The notes beneath the pieces were generated by a model. That model searched no databases, was not told the origin of the DNA, and saw only the letters and a list, made by a program, of their open reading frames with translations. This document shows, in pieces, positions 11,651 through 22,454 of a DNA stretch of 64,000 bases (positions are counted from its first letter, which is position 1; each line of letters starts with the position of its first letter). The stretch covers positions 124,001 through 188,000 of the forward strand of contig CAJNDS010002477.1 of the NCBI GenBank assembly GCA_905221605.1, written 5' to 3'. Source of the DNA: Symbiodinium natans (taxonomy: Eukaryota > Sar > Dinophyceae > Suessiales > Symbiodiniaceae). The translations under genes were made by a program, and so were the position numbers.

Positions 11651-12895
11651 TCAGTCATCCCGGCGCCGGTCCCGACTTCGGCTGCGGCTGCGATCTCGGC
11701 CTCGAAAGTCACCACAACCCAGGGTTCCAGCAGGGCTTAGCAGTTTGGAATAGTTTGGACCTAGGAGACAATCGACTTGACAAGTCGACTTGACGATTCC
11801 TGCGCTCGATCCGACAGCAGCATTGTGCAGCTCGCATGAGAAACATTACTATTACCATGAATCTGTTCTTTGTTTCGCGAGTTGCCTGCATCTAGCGTCC
11901 ACAGCCACATGAAGGGCATCCTTCATCAAGCAGTATTCTAGGCTCCGCACGATCCCGATCACGGTCGCGGTCCCGGTCTCTGTCCTGCGGATTGGACAAG
12001 AGGAACCTGAAACCAGTCTGATCTTACGAAGCCAAGAACAAGAACAGCTCAAGTCAACAACCGAACGCTTGGAACCCCAGGAACGCCGGAACCTTGAACC
12101 CCAAACTCGCTTCAAAACCCACCCCCAAAGATCACAAAACCCCTTTCCAAAGTCCCCCAAACTCCCCAAACTCCCCAAACTCCCCAAACTCCCCAAACTC
12201 CCCAAGCACCCTCAAACTCCCCAAACTCCCCAAACTCCAGAAACCCTCACTCTCGGGCCCCTGCTCGGTCTCTACTCCGGTCTCGGCGCCGGTTGTCGCC
12301 ACGGTCACCGCGGTCGCCACGGTCCGGGCCTAAGCTTTCAGTTCAGGGTTCGAGCTTAGGGCTTGGGCGTTAAGGTCTGCATACTGTGATGATTCAAAAG
12401 GGTTTCAGGGTTTGGGGTTTGGGCTTTGGGCTTGAGTCATCGAGATAGCCTTGGGGCCACAACAAGCTGGGAAAGACAAAAAAAGTGAGTTCACAATACA
12501 GTTGCTTGAAACTTAACCCCAACATAGCCGGGCATTCTACTCCAAGTCGGAGTCTGTGGAAACTACAACAGCCGTAGCCACAACAGCCACGGAGAACCCC
12601 TGGCTTGAACAGCCTTGAGTTGACAAGCCCAGCAATCCCGAGCTGCCCGTGCTCAGCCAGGGCCCCGGCGGTCATCGGGAGTACCTTTGCCCTTTCCCTT
12701 GGAGCTTCTCTCGGGAGGGTCCGGCAGGTTCTCATGGTCGATGAGTGGCCTCAGCCAGCATGGGGGCAAATTTCCCCATCAGGCACGTTCTCGAAGCCGG
12801 CAAAGCAAAGCAGAGCTGGCCGGCCTAGCAATCTTGCACAGCATGGACGACGTGTTCACCGAAGTGTCCAGGTGTTTCTTGATCTGCTGCAGGAC
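11651..12895 (-). CDS. Multi-exon gene, Arg-Asp/Arg-Gly/Arg-Ser-rich C-terminus (splicing-factor-like)
   Basis: Four exons are visible in minus order. About 12895-12830 encodes VLQQIKKHLDTSVNTSSMLC after a CTGCAG acceptor. 12329-12251 encodes DRGDRGDRGDNRRRDRSRDR and ends at a GTGAGG donor. 11979-about 11949 encodes DRDRDRDRDRDR, with phase matching the previous donor. 11700-11651 encodes RDRSRSRSRDRRRDD and a TGA stop. RD, RG and RS dipeptide tails are known from SR proteins and U1-70K-like or LUC7-like spliceosomal factors; which of these this is cannot be told without the N-terminal part. The plus strand gives weaker Arg-rich frames, and the natural C-terminal ending on minus decides the strand. 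The 12252-11980 intron carries the AAACTCCCC array. Confidence 0.6.
12154..12240. repeat. 9-bp minisatellite, unit CCCCAAACT, inside an intron
   Basis: About eight tandem copies of a 9-base unit, slightly degenerate at the right end. It lies between the RG-rich and RD-rich exons of the minus-strand gene. Confidence 0.9.
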
Positions 12896-13004
12896 CTGCA
12901 GTTCACATCTTTGACAGCAAACTTTTTAGACATCCACACCTCGACAGAAGACCCTTGGTCAAGACCGCCCAAAAAAAAAATGGGGAGCACGTACGGGAGG
13001 GAAC

Positions 13005-13271
13005 TCAATGCATTTCCAGGTCAAGACAACCATTGCTCACAAGCGCCTGTGTCATGAGAAGTAGACTTGAGGTTGACCAAGCAAGGAGACCTATCAGCAG
13101 CCTTAGGAAAGAGGAATCGTAGAACCTCTGCAACGGCTCAAAAGGACGGACAATGTTCGTGACAAACATGGACCTGCTTCTGCAAGAAGAGTCATAGCAT
13201 GGCAAGGGCAAGACCTGTTTCAGCATACTGGCATACTTGCAGCGACTGCAATAGCGGTCCTTGTCAGTCAT
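13005..13271 (-). CDS. Candidate 5' exon upstream of the RD/RS gene
   Basis: The minus frame starts with ATG and reads MTDKDRYCSRCKYASMLKQ, followed by GTCTTG, a possible donor near 13214. The CxxC pair may be chance. Further codons (FVTNIVRPFEPLQRFYDSSF) in the same frame are also protein-like. It could be the beginning of the RD/RS-rich gene downstream, but no continuous splice chain was established. Confidence 0.3.
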   Translation of the reverse strand: MTDKDRYCSRCKYASMLKQVLPLPCYDSSCRSRSMFVTNIVRPFEPLQRFYDSSFLRLLIGLLAWSTSSLLLMTQALVSNGCLDLEMH

Positions 13272-13728
13272 GACAAATAGAATCCGATAGAATCAGGCAA
13301 TAGAGCCCCCCGGAAAGCTAACAACTAACAACTCGAGAGGCCATCCTCCAACCCCCCGGCCTGTGGTGCATCTGCTGCTCTTTTCTCGATAATCTCGCGG
13401 AGCTTCGACTTCGCGTCCTGCAGGCTTGGGGGTTGACGAAGGGCCTCGGGTGTTAGGGGAGAACAGGGTTCTCTGCGTCAAGATGGTCGGAGTCCATCAA
13501 CGTTGTACGTTCTGCAGCCCTGCTCCTGGCTTCCGTGACCCGGGAGCCGTGTGAACCTGTGAAGCCTGACCTTGCCCAAAATCCCTGTAAAGATTCTGGC
13601 CTCGTCCAGCTTGTACTTCTCCTGGGCACTATGTGAATTTGACGGGGCTGTGCATCTTCCGCGGCGACCGCACGCTGCCACCGACCCGAACAGACGCAGG
13701 GGCAGGCGAAAGTAAGTAAGTAAGTAGG

Positions 13729-13897
13729 TGTGAGTGTAAGTGTGAGTGTGAGTGTGAGTGTGAGTGTGAGTGTGAGTGTGAGTGTGAGTGTGAGTGTGAG
13801 TGTGAGTGTGGGTGTGGGTGTGGGTGTGGGTGTGGGTGTGGCAGTGGGTGTGGGTGTGGGTGTGGGTGTGGGTGTGGGTGTGGGTGTGGGCGTGGGG

Positions 13898-13984
<87 letters not shown>

Positions 13985-13986
13985 AG
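13729..13986. repeat. Compound hexamer array GTGAGT, then GTGGGT, then GGGTGA
   Basis: Plus strand: about 13 GTGAGT units, then about 15 GTGGGT units interrupted once by GTGGCA near 13839, then about 14 GGGTGA units. All are 6 bp, so every frame stays open and translates to dipeptide repeats (VS, VG, VR). The long ORFs here are artefacts of the array. Confidence 0.95.
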
Positions 13987-14455
13987 GACCCCACGCGACG
14001 ACTGAAAAGGTAGGTGAAAGCGCTCAGGTCTCAATCTCTGTGATGCGTATCCGAAATATTCATGGGTCTCATGCTGGTCCGTATTTCAGCAACGGACACC
14101 CGAGACATCGAAAGGACGGAGTAGTCCAGGGCCCAACAAGCCCTATGCCTCAGAAACCGCCCGCAGGGACCGGGGAACCTGGGCTGACCTAGAGAAACGC
14201 AAAGCACGACCTAGATTCCTCAATGCTCCGGTTGATGTCTGATTCGATTCCAAAAAACTGTGATGGGAAGCGGTTGACAGACATGCCGATGATCTTAGGT
14301 TTCTTCGAGAGGGGGGGAAACGTGAGGACGCATAATCCTGCAGGGCTACCGTCGCAGACTGCTTGTTCGGCTGAGGGCCGCACCATCACGCCCTCCGCTT
14401 CGGTCAGATCCGGGAGCTCCTGTCAAGGGAGGCTCCCTGTTGGTTCCAGGGTGTT

Positions 14456-14492
14456 CAAGTTGAAGGAGTTGAAGGAGTTGAAGGAGTTTAAA
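14456..14492. repeat. 9-bp repeat, unit GAAGGAGTT
   Basis: Three to four copies of GAAGGAGTT (TTGAAGGAGTTGAAGGAGTT), in phase with the other 9-bp arrays of the window in period but not in sequence. Confidence 0.8.
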
Positions 14493-14747
14493 CTTTTGGG
14501 GGTGTAAGGTGCCGGCTGTGTGGCTGGGCTTGCAAATTGCTTGGAGAAACCAAAACCCCAAAGCCCGAGCACTGACTATCTGAGCTTGATGCGCCCCTCC
14601 AAAACCCTGAAGAACATTCAAGGCCCCTGCTGACCTTCACCCGGCCCCAATTGAAGGAAGCTGCTGAGGAGATGCGAAGACCCCGAAGTTCCCCAGACCC
14701 CGGCTCTGAGCCCTGAGGATTGTCAGAGCGAATGTGATCTGAATGGC

Positions 14748-14939
14748 TTAGACACAGAAAAAAACCGCTGGCAGCTGGGCGTTCCTCCACATCTCCCTCA
14801 AGAAGCTTGCCTGCTCAGCCACGGCAGCTACTTGGGTCAAGCTGTCGAGGGCTAGAGATGGCCACATACTTTGATGTTGAGTAGGCGGCTCAAGCACAGC
14901 CCTGCAACCAATACGATCAATGCAGCGCGCTCTTTGCAT
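14748..14939 (-). CDS. Candidate exon, function unknown
   Basis: Minus frame with a protein-like run: LEPPTQHQSMWPSLALDSLT followed by QVAAVAEQASFLREMWRNAQ. It looks like an alpha-helical segment. No family is recognised and the splice borders are uncertain. Confidence 0.35.
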   Translation of the reverse strand: MQRARCIDRIGCRAVLEPPTQHQSMWPSLALDSLTQVAAVAEQASFLREMWRNAQLPAVFFCV

Positions 14940-15936
14940 CTGCGCCCAAGATTCAGCACTAGCCTTATTTGAGCCAGCGGTCCTTGCGGATGCTCATAAA
15001 CAAAGCGGTCTCGAACCGAGTACCCGTGTGATGTGGTCGTGACGTAGCGCTACACGTGTGACATACAGCTGAGAGGGGGCCACAGGCCACCCACACACCC
15101 TCCCCGAGCCCTTAAACCCGTAAAACCCGAAGCCTGTGGGTCAACTCCAATAACGGGCCCACCAAGAATGTGCCTGCAAGCAACGTGGCCATGGCCTTAG
15201 CTCAGAGATGCGTGACGTTGTGTGTTTGACTTTGGAAATTCAGGGATGAGAGACTGGACAGCTGCGCTTAGGCCTGCTGCCTTTGGGAACATGCAGGGAT
15301 GGTTTGCCACGAGTTTCCACTACCAAACTGTGCCACCTAAACCTACCATGGACAGAACAATGCTTTATATACCCCCCTCCAGAACCCCAGAAGCCGACGC
15401 AAGCACTATCATCCAAACCAAACCCGTTCCGGACTGAAGTTCGGGAACCCCCTTGTGCCGAATGAGGCCACGAGGCAGAGGTGCGCTTGCAGTAGCGCAA
15501 GTGCTGCTCGATGGTCGCTAGGTCTTTCTGTGCTCTGTCAGGCTCCCCCCTGAGATCACAATTTGGGGTCTACGGCAAGAGTGGCAAGCGTTTCGGGGCC
15601 AGCATGAGCAAGATTCCCACATGCATGAAGACCCACTGTAGCATCTGCCTCCATCTGCCTCCGCCTGCCTCTCTTGGGACCTAAATCCATGCGGGGGCAT
15701 CCTGCGGAGGCTCTGAGCTCCCTCAATTGGTGCAGATCCAGCGTCTGCTGCTTGCGCCTGTGAACAAGCTCCGTTAGTCGAGAAGCAACCTTAAGCGGAC
15801 AAGAGCCGTTTTTTGGGGGGGATCAAAAGTCTTCAATCCTGCGTGCAAACAAGGTGGGATCCAATCGCGAAGGGAACCCGGACCCGGGAGTCGGGAATCC
15901 CTCACAAGCATCTTCACGTATCACACTGCAGTATAC
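14940..15936. other. No confident gene; possible 3' continuation of the next gene
   Basis: Two minus frames at 15518-15720 are open, one of them reading QMLQWVFMHVGILLMLAPKR, but no consistent splice chain could be made. The rest shows nothing that can be supported. Confidence 0.3.
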
Positions 15937-17922
15937 AAGGTAAGCATGTGCCGGTTTCGAAGCCCCCGTGATATCTCGTGTTTGTCGTGGCTTGGGAATG
16001 TCAGATTTCGCCGAGGCCGAACGGCGGCGCGTGGCATGGGATTGCGTGGAGGGGCATGTTGGTGCACCCTTGAACTACAGGCTTGCGGATGCTTGCGGTG
16101 TGCATATGAAGATACCAACTATGGGTTTAGAGGATGTCGCAGCCTCACTCACCAACACTTGGGGATAAAATTGTGAGAAATACGCATGGCACCGTTTTGA
16201 CACGGCAGATCGGACATGGCAAAGTGCGCTGGTCTGCCACGGTACCAGATATATCAGATGAAGGGAGACCCCAGTTTGCATCGCCCCGAGCTCTTCTCCA
16301 ACCGTATGGCGTTTGCCTTCGGTCTCTGGCAAGGAGCTCTTTTGTAATGACTTGCCCCCACTGGCAGAAATCATCCCAGTAGGGCGTTTACGGTAGGCGT
16401 TCGAGATCCTCTGAGCTCAAGAGCAGTATGCTGTTGCCATCTATTGGTCACACGGAAAAAGAACGAGACTAGCAGCGTGACATTCGGACCACTACCTGCA
16501 TGACCCAAGGCAGACTGGTGGCCGGCTCATCTAGTTTGAACTTCCTGGCTAGTCGCTCGACGTCCTGGCGGGCTTGGGAAAGTGTCTTGAACATCCCAAT
16601 GGGCAAACTGCTGCTACAATTACTTACTACACCACATCGCATCAAGAAAGCCCATAGTGTCCAATAGCCCAGCAGCGACCTTGCACGAGTTCTGAGACTA
16701 CCTTGCTCCCGCCTTGTCTGGCTTGATCTTACCAACAAATCGTCCACACCTGGAGTGTGGGCCAAAGCTCCAGCGATTTCCGTAGGGACTTTGCGGAGTT
16801 TGTGAGCTTACGTAGAGTATCTATATCACTTGCCTCGTAGCCTCAAGCCTCACTCGGTGCTTGCGGGGATCGTGGCCAAGGCTGGCAACAAAACATCGAA
16901 GTTCTTGAGTCTAACCCAATGCCTTTCACTGCCTCGGCTCCAACCCTACAAGCCCTAAAAGCGTGAAAGCCTCAAAGTTTTGAAAGTCCTGAGGGGCCTG
17001 AGGTCCCAAAATGCCCGAAAAGCCGAAGAGCCCCACTAGCCCTAATGCCCAAAGTCTTGCCCGCAGGCTCCCGAAACGCATCTCGGCCAAAAGGCTCCAT
17101 CTCCCCGATCTTGACCGTCAGGAGACCGGTAGGACTCCGAGCCCTCTCAAGTACCTGGAGGAGGGGGGGGTGTCAGGGTGCTCGGGAGGGAGGAGGTTCT
17201 CGGGAGATCTCAATCTTGAAGGCCCCACATGGTGCAAAGTGGGCCTCGTAGAGCTTCTCGATGTCCTCGAGCCAGGCTAATGCGGTTTGCTCACTGTGCT
17301 CAAGGCATGAGGCCAAAATAAAAAAACACTCCCCAAACGCCCTTTCAGACTCTCTTGCAGAGGAAGGCCCCAAAAGCCGGCCGGACAGTTTTACGTAGTT
17401 TTACATAGAGCTCCCTCGTCGCCCTGCCTCCTGCTTGGTGTCCTGACGCTTCCGCATGGTCTCGTTCAAACGTTTCACCCAGCGATCCTGCCGAGCTTTC
17501 ATAAGCATTCAGGATTTCTACAAAGTTATGTCCGTGCAAGGCCACCATGAGTGAGATACCGCTTGAAACACTTGCAACCAGCGGTTTATCCCACGATTTT
17601 CAGGCAAGAAGAAAACGTCACTGCTCACTGCTTTTGGACGGCTCGCAAACACCATTCTGGGATTCGCTCCTCGATGTTGAAATAGTCGCAAAGCTCTTGG
17701 ATCTGTGGGTCGATCTCATCAGGATCTGGTTCTGGCTCCTTCCTTGTCTGTTGCCAGATGCTTCAGATACTTCGGTACGCTGCGGTGCTGGGCCTAGGGC
17801 CTTGGGTTAAGCGTGGGAGGTTTCTAGTCGCACTAGCTGGGGACATCTGTTGACACTTGGCAAGTGACAACGGAGCAAACAATGATGCATCAAAAACAGC
17901 AAACGTGCGGCCCTCAACCATC
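15937..17922 (-). CDS. Multi-exon gene of unknown family, at least seven exons
   Basis: Several successive exons join in matching phase. 17922-17857 (VEGRTFAVFDASLFAPLSLA), 17742-17629 (PDEIDPQIQELCDYFNIEER, ending at a GTGAGC donor) and 17570-17405 (SSGISLMVALHGHNFVEILN, ending at a GTAAAA donor) form one unbroken chain. Then come about 17349-17205 (CLEHSEQTALAWLEDIEKLY), 17154-about 17061 (LLTVKIGEMEPFGRDAFREP after a CTCCTCCAG acceptor), about 16613-16496 (LSQARQDVERLARKFKLDEP), 16360-16184 (WGQVITKELLARDRR to LPCPICRVKTVPC) and 16068-15937 (SHATRRRSASAKSDIPKPRQ). The last three splice together in phase 0. A CPIC pair could belong to a zinc site. No domain family is recognised. Possible further 5' exons lie near 18060 (DPREAEVLSF). 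Confidence 0.65.
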
Positions 17923-18776
17923 CTGAAGTCATGGCCGCTAGCAGACCCATGTCCCTCGCAAGTTCGCTGAGGGGGCTAGTAGCACACGGCTTGTGAAGAG
18001 AATGGCTTGACAAAACTGAGGACTTCCGCCTCCCGGGGGTCGAAAAACAGCATTCAATCACAGCACTACAGCCGGACTATGTCAAAACCAAGCAAAGCCG
18101 TTGGACCTCTGTAGAGCATGCCGTCGCGTATCAGCCAACCTAAGCCCTGACAGTAGCCAACCTAGGCCGTGACAGTAAACCTATGCCCCACCTCAGCTCT
18201 ACAAACTCTACAACGCCAAAACCATCAACCCTCACACGGTTTCTCCCTGAAAATCCCTCAAAAACGCCCTCGCTTGAAGACCCTGAGAACCAGCGCCAGG
18301 CAGCGCCCTGGGCTCAGGGACTGGTGCCTGACCCGGAGAAGGCAAGGCTGCGCCGCCGCCCATCTTCGCTGCCATCCTGGCCGGCTCGGAGGGTCTTAGA
18401 ATGTCTTAGAGGGTCTCAGAGGGTCTAAGTGTTTAGGTCTGCGCCGAGGAGTTTAGCGCTTAGAGGAGATCACAGTTCAGGAGGTCATCGGATCTGGGGT
18501 TTATGGTTTGGGGGCGCGTGAGCGTTTTGCCTTCAGCCGTACAGCGACCACGTACCTATCTGGCTTCTGTTTTTTCTCTAAGACGCGAGGTACAAGGTGG
18601 ACTCCATGCTGCTACAAGGGACCGAACATTGGAGCGGAGTAGAAACGTGCGAACTCAGCCCGCCTCCGAACATCCACCAGTGTGTGCTGTTTCTTGCTTT
18701 GGGGCCCAGGGGGCCCCTCGCGCAAGCACGCGCCCAGCTCCGGTGCCCGCCCTCTCTCTCGCGCTTTCTCTTTTCC

Positions 18777-18846
18777 TTCCTTCCTGCCTGCCTGACCTCC
18801 TTGCCTACCTCCCTCCTTCCCTCCTTCCCTCCTTCCCTCCTTCCCA
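18777..18846. repeat. Pyrimidine tract with 8-bp CCCTCCTT units
   Basis: A polypyrimidine stretch whose right half is four near-perfect CCCTCCTT units. No gene is seen in the flanking 18.1-19.1 kb region. Confidence 0.85.
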
Positions 18847-19111
18847 CCGAAGAGGGCGTGGGGGCGACCCTGAATTGCCTGCGATGCCTTGTGCATGTTT
18901 TGCGAGTTTTAAGTAGTGACAAGTGATTGAAATGTCCTGTGCTTCCCAAACTAAACAGGAAAGGGGGAACCCGGAACCCCTCGCAGAGTCACGATCACGC
19001 TAGACAGCATGGGGTCCGAGGAGTCCGTGGTGCAACAGTCGGGTGGGGTACTGTGGGGTGCTGTGCGAGCTTTCTCTTCCACACACATTGATTTCGCTGC
19101 TACTGCCTAAC

Positions 19112-19333
19112 TCAGCCCAACCCTGCCCTGCCATCTATATCCTCGAAGAATGGGGCGATGCAGGCAACAATCTTTTCGTCTTCTACTGGGCTTGGGGAGC
19201 CCGCGGACCCCCGCATGCTGAAAATGTCCTTCTGTCGTGTCGTTTGTAGTCTGCGTGAGTTGTTTGCGTGCGAGCTGCTGAACATTCTTTCTTTGTCTTT
19301 GTGGGGCTTATCACCCGAAAGCCCATGGTGCAC
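19112..19333 (-). CDS. Candidate exon, function unknown
   Basis: Minus frame starting with ATG at 19333. Its C-terminal part is strongly protein-like: DIFSMRGSAGSPSPVEDEKI followed by VACIAPFFEDIDGRAGLG and a stop. It lies just downstream of the Pro-Gly-Met gene on the same strand and could be its 3' exon or a separate gene. Confidence 0.4.
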   Translation of the reverse strand: MHHGLSGDKPHKDKERMFSSSHANNSRRLQTTRQKDIFSMRGSAGSPSPVEDEKIVACIAPFFEDIDGRAGLG

Positions 19334-19826
19334 CCGGACTTTCGGTTGTCAGTGGAACCGGGCCTACAAGTACCCATCAAGTACCCCCTTGCAATGCAGC
19401 TGGGCAGCTGCTGCATCATGGCCTGAGATTCTCACGAGCACAGCTTGCAAACTTAGGCTGTGCAAGAACTCGCATCAGCCACGAATCCAAACCTTTGCCC
19501 AATCCTTTGCCTGGGCCTTGCCTGACGGTTCACAGTGAAAGCAGAGGCCACATCACGTATTCGGAGGAGGACCCGACCCCCAAGAAAATGCAAACCAGAC
19601 GCCATCATCATCATGGGATTCATACCTGAAGCATGCGAGCGAGTGTTAAGCTGCAGGTCATTTCATATCCAAACATCTGGAACATCCAGAGCGCAGAGTC
19701 AGTCTTGACATCTTGATTCTGATCGTTTCAATAATGAAGTCATCAACACCGTTTTGAATTTTTGAATCAAGGATGCCCCAACCGAGGATCTCTGAAAGCC
19801 TTCTACGTTGTAGTTAGTGCATCCAC

Positions 19827-20497
19827 GTGGCCTGGCATCATTCCAGGCATCCTTGGCCGACACCCTCTCTAAGCAGTAAGCTTCTGCGCACACGCAGAAG
19901 CTCGTCAGCACGACACTTGGACCACTCTTTCCGCTACGCCAGGCCACATTCCCGGCATGCCAGGCATCCCTGGCATCATTCCCGGCATGCCAGGCCTAGG
20001 CAGAGACACAGAAGGAGGGTGAGACACATGTGGGGTGTTGCAATCCAAATGGCATGCCCGGACAGCCGGGCATGCTGGGGCAGCCAGGAGCCCCCGGAGC
20101 GGCGCCGTTGGTCGAGCCTTCAAAGGCCAGCAGCTTTGTCCAAGTGTGCTTTGCAGATCTCTCCCTTCTCTGCCTGATTCTATTTCATCCCCCACTGGGT
20201 TCTGGCCCTGCCGTCAAGTGGAAAGCCCTGACCTGATGCAGACCCCGCTGGACCCGGCTGCGTTGGCATGCCCGGCATTCCTCATGCAGACATCGGCCAG
20301 CGCCCGGATTTGAAAGCTGCTTTTCATGTTTCTACCAGCAGATACGGGCTGCCGTCCTGGCGCTCCCATCGGCATCCCGGCCATCATGCCAGGCCTTGGA
20401 CATCGCGAGACACCAAACGTGACCCTTTTACAGCAAACCAAGTCAATATGGGGTTCCGGCATGCCCGGAAGGCCCGGCGGAAGCGCCGGGACCATCC
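19827..20497 (-). CDS. Six-exon Pro-Gly-Met-rich protein gene
   Basis: Six minus-strand exons each encode a PG-rich module. 20497-20439 (GMVPALPPGLPGMPEPHIDL), 20394-20336 (PGMMAGMPMGAPGRQPVSA), 20280-20233 (MPGMPTQPGPAGSA), 20117-20028 (APGAPGCPSMPGCPGMPFG), 19995-19938 (RPGMPGMMPGMPGMPGMWPG) and 19851-19827 (MPGMMPGH). Strand is set by splice signals: acceptors after T/C-rich tracts (TTTTTTCCCGCCAG, TCTCTGCCTAG) and donors GTAGAA, GTCAGG, GTGTCT, GTAGCG. The plus strand also yields Gly-X-Y-like frames but lacks such borders. Low-complexity P/G/M tails occur in RNA-binding and coat proteins. No globular domain is visible and both gene ends are unknown. Confidence 0.6.
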
Positions 20498-20649
20498 CTG
20501 GCGGGAAAAAACAAAAGAAAAAAGCGACTGAGTCGGGGACTTGACTTCAAGATTGGCTTGAGGGTTCAGGGCAGAATTATATGGGAGGCATCTCAAAAAG
20601 CAGGCAATGCGCGCGCAACCCAAGAGTAAACGGTCTCCCTTAAATCATC

Positions 20650-21215
20650 TTGAGTCATCATGGACATGCTTGCTCTAAACAACCCCCAAAACCTACATGC
20701 AAGGGCACTTCAGGGGCCGAAACCACGGCCTCCGGGCGGTGGTCCGGACATTGTCAGGACCCGACACACCTCTGTGGTCTCCAGCTTGGGCCAAGCGTTG
20801 GCGAGCAGAACTCCCAGCAACAGCTCGGCTCGGCGTGCTAGAATACATCTGAAGAGTGGACAACATGTTGAACACTTGATCACTCTCTGAGTCTATCCGC
20901 TGTGAATAGCAGTGGGTTTTCCCTCATCCGGACTCAACTTTTAAGACAGAATGGGGTGGGGGGGTGTCGAGAAACTTGAAACTTGTCTGTTTGAGACCTT
21001 CGACGAATCTGAAAAGTCACAGCCCGCGAATGTGGTCCTAAACGAGCCCCGTGCAGCTACGTGCAGCTATGTGCAACTCGGAGTTTGATGGGTCCCTGAG
21101 CCAAGCACAAGTGCAAACTGGATTGGAGCCGCTGCAATGCCGATGGCACAACCGACACGAAGCCGAGGCTTTACCTCAATGCAGATTTCAAGCCAACGAG
21201 ATGCAGTGGCTTCTA
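20650..21215. other. No confident gene
   Basis: A plus frame (ALQGPKPRPPGGGPDIVR) is open at 20660-20890 but is not supported by splice borders. A G run lies at 20952-20963. Upstream exons of the Pro-Gly-Met gene may be hidden here. Confidence 0.3.
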
Positions 21216-21262
21216 GTCATTCTAGACATTCTAGTCACTCTAGTCACTCTAGTCACTCTCTA
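21216..21262. repeat. 9-bp repeat, unit CTAGTCACT
   Basis: About five copies, the first ones degenerate (CTAGTCATT, CTAGACATT). It has the same period as the other arrays. Confidence 0.85.
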
Positions 21263-21760
21263 GGTGCTCTAGCCTAGAAGAAAACCTTTGTACTGAGCAC
21301 GAGGTGCGACCTTTGAAAGTCGAAACTTGTCCAGGCTCAAAGGGGCACTGGAACAACAGTGGATAGAGGAGATGAGCGTGCTGGAGTTCGTATGTTGAAG
21401 TGAAAAAGCCATCAGCCGAACTCGTTCCCTGAACATCCTCGAGCTGAGGCGATGACAGTGGGACCCAGCTTGTCACACTCACCTGGCTTAGAGGCGCACA
21501 TGGAAAGCGGATGTGGGTAGAATCGCTGCGCCATAAAAAAAAGTGCGGAGCGCAACATCCTTGAGTTCCTCGAAGACCTTCTGTTGCCTACTAACAGGTT
21601 CTGAGGCTGCTCCCGAGCGGCAGCCAGGGGCAGCTGCGGGCGCGCATGGCGTCCACGCGGCTCCCATCCTAGCTGTCCTAGCTGTCCTAGCTGTCCTGGC
21701 TTTAGGGGCCCTAGGCATGCGGGGATGCGGTAAGGCCATGGTCCCTTTCCAGGTCCCCAA
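21249..21760 (-). CDS. Candidate exons with an embedded 9-bp repeat, function unknown
   Basis: At 21760-21488 the minus frame reads VSRQQKVFEELKDVALRTFF, a convincing helical segment. At 21482-21249 another frame reads LEDVQGTSSADGFFTSTYEL and CPFEPGQVSTFKGRTSC. They may be neighbouring exons of one gene. The AGCTGTCCT array at 21668-21700 lies in the upstream part and is translated there as ARTARTARTA. No family is recognised. Confidence 0.35.
21668..21700. repeat. 9-bp repeat, unit AGCTGTCCT
   Basis: Three to four copies. On the plus strand it encodes AVLAVLAVL, on the minus strand ARTARTA or GQLGQLG. Confidence 0.85.
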
Positions 21761-22017
21761 GGGCCGTGGGGACCATCAGCTCTCGTGCAGCTCAGCACGT
21801 AATGAGATGGAGCAAGCATGGAACATGCATTATGGCACTGTAGAGCTCTGGCGTGCTCAAGACTGCTCCGAGCACTGTCTGGTTTAGGCCTTAGGCAGAA
21901 TTACCGATGGCAGCGCTTCACCTGAGGTGTTTCTTGGAGAGCTTAAGAGGGGAACCCATTTCACTGGCCTCCCTCTTTGGGGTTGGGCCTAGGTCTTGAG
22001 CCATCTCGAGCCCAAGA

Positions 22018-22263
22018 TCATGTCAAAAACCTGGCTCTGTAGGTCCTGCGACCCAGACTGCACCAGATAGGGTCTCCATCACAGCTATTTATCCTGCAGC
22101 TTCCCGTTGCACAGAGTCGAGTGCATGCAATAGAACCCTTGCGACTAAGCTGTCTCATCTGCAGCAAACACAAGGCAAGGCGAAGGCTGGAGCGACTCTT
22201 TCTTAACGCTTGTCGCCGTTGCAATTCAATGGCTGCTTGCGCTGCTTGCGGGCTTTTGGTCAT
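22018..22263 (-). CDS. Candidate exon, helical basic segment
   Basis: Minus frame from ATG at 22263: MTKSPQAAQAAIELQRRQAL, then RKSRSSLRLALCLLQ, followed by ATGAGACAG. It looks like an N-terminal helix. No family is recognised and the 3' border is uncertain. Confidence 0.4.
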   Translation of the reverse strand: MTKSPQAAQAAIELQRRQALRKSRSSLRLALCLLQMRQLSRKGSIACTRLCATGSCRINSCDGDPIWCSLGRRTYRARFLT

Positions 22264-22454
22264 CCGAACACAGCAACCTTGGACACTGAACTGGCTCTCA
22301 AGCTCTGGGGTTTAGGAGGGGTCTTGCAAAAATGCCAAGATTAGAACTGCAATTAGCAAGGTTGCATTGGGCGAGGTCTGTACAAACAGTGTGCCTAAGC
22401 GTGAGTGTGCGCGCACGCACGCATGCACACAATGCAATCACAACGCAGCATGCA

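Noticed and set aside
12780-12875. Plus-strand exon ARSRSRQSKAELAGLAIL as part of an SR protein
   Set aside because: The minus strand of the same bases reads VLQQIKKHLDTSVNTSSMLC after a good acceptor and is co-oriented with the RD/RS exons, whose natural stop is on the minus strand.
13453-14034. Long ORFs of Thr-Leu, Ser-Pro, Val-Ser or Val-Arg repeats
   Set aside because: They are translations of the hexamer array in different frames; no non-repeat coding sequence supports them.
19826-20515. Collagen-like plus-strand gene (GMPGQPGMLGQPGAPG)
   Set aside because: Splice signals with pyrimidine tracts fit only the minus strand; the plus reading is a mirror of the PG-rich codons.
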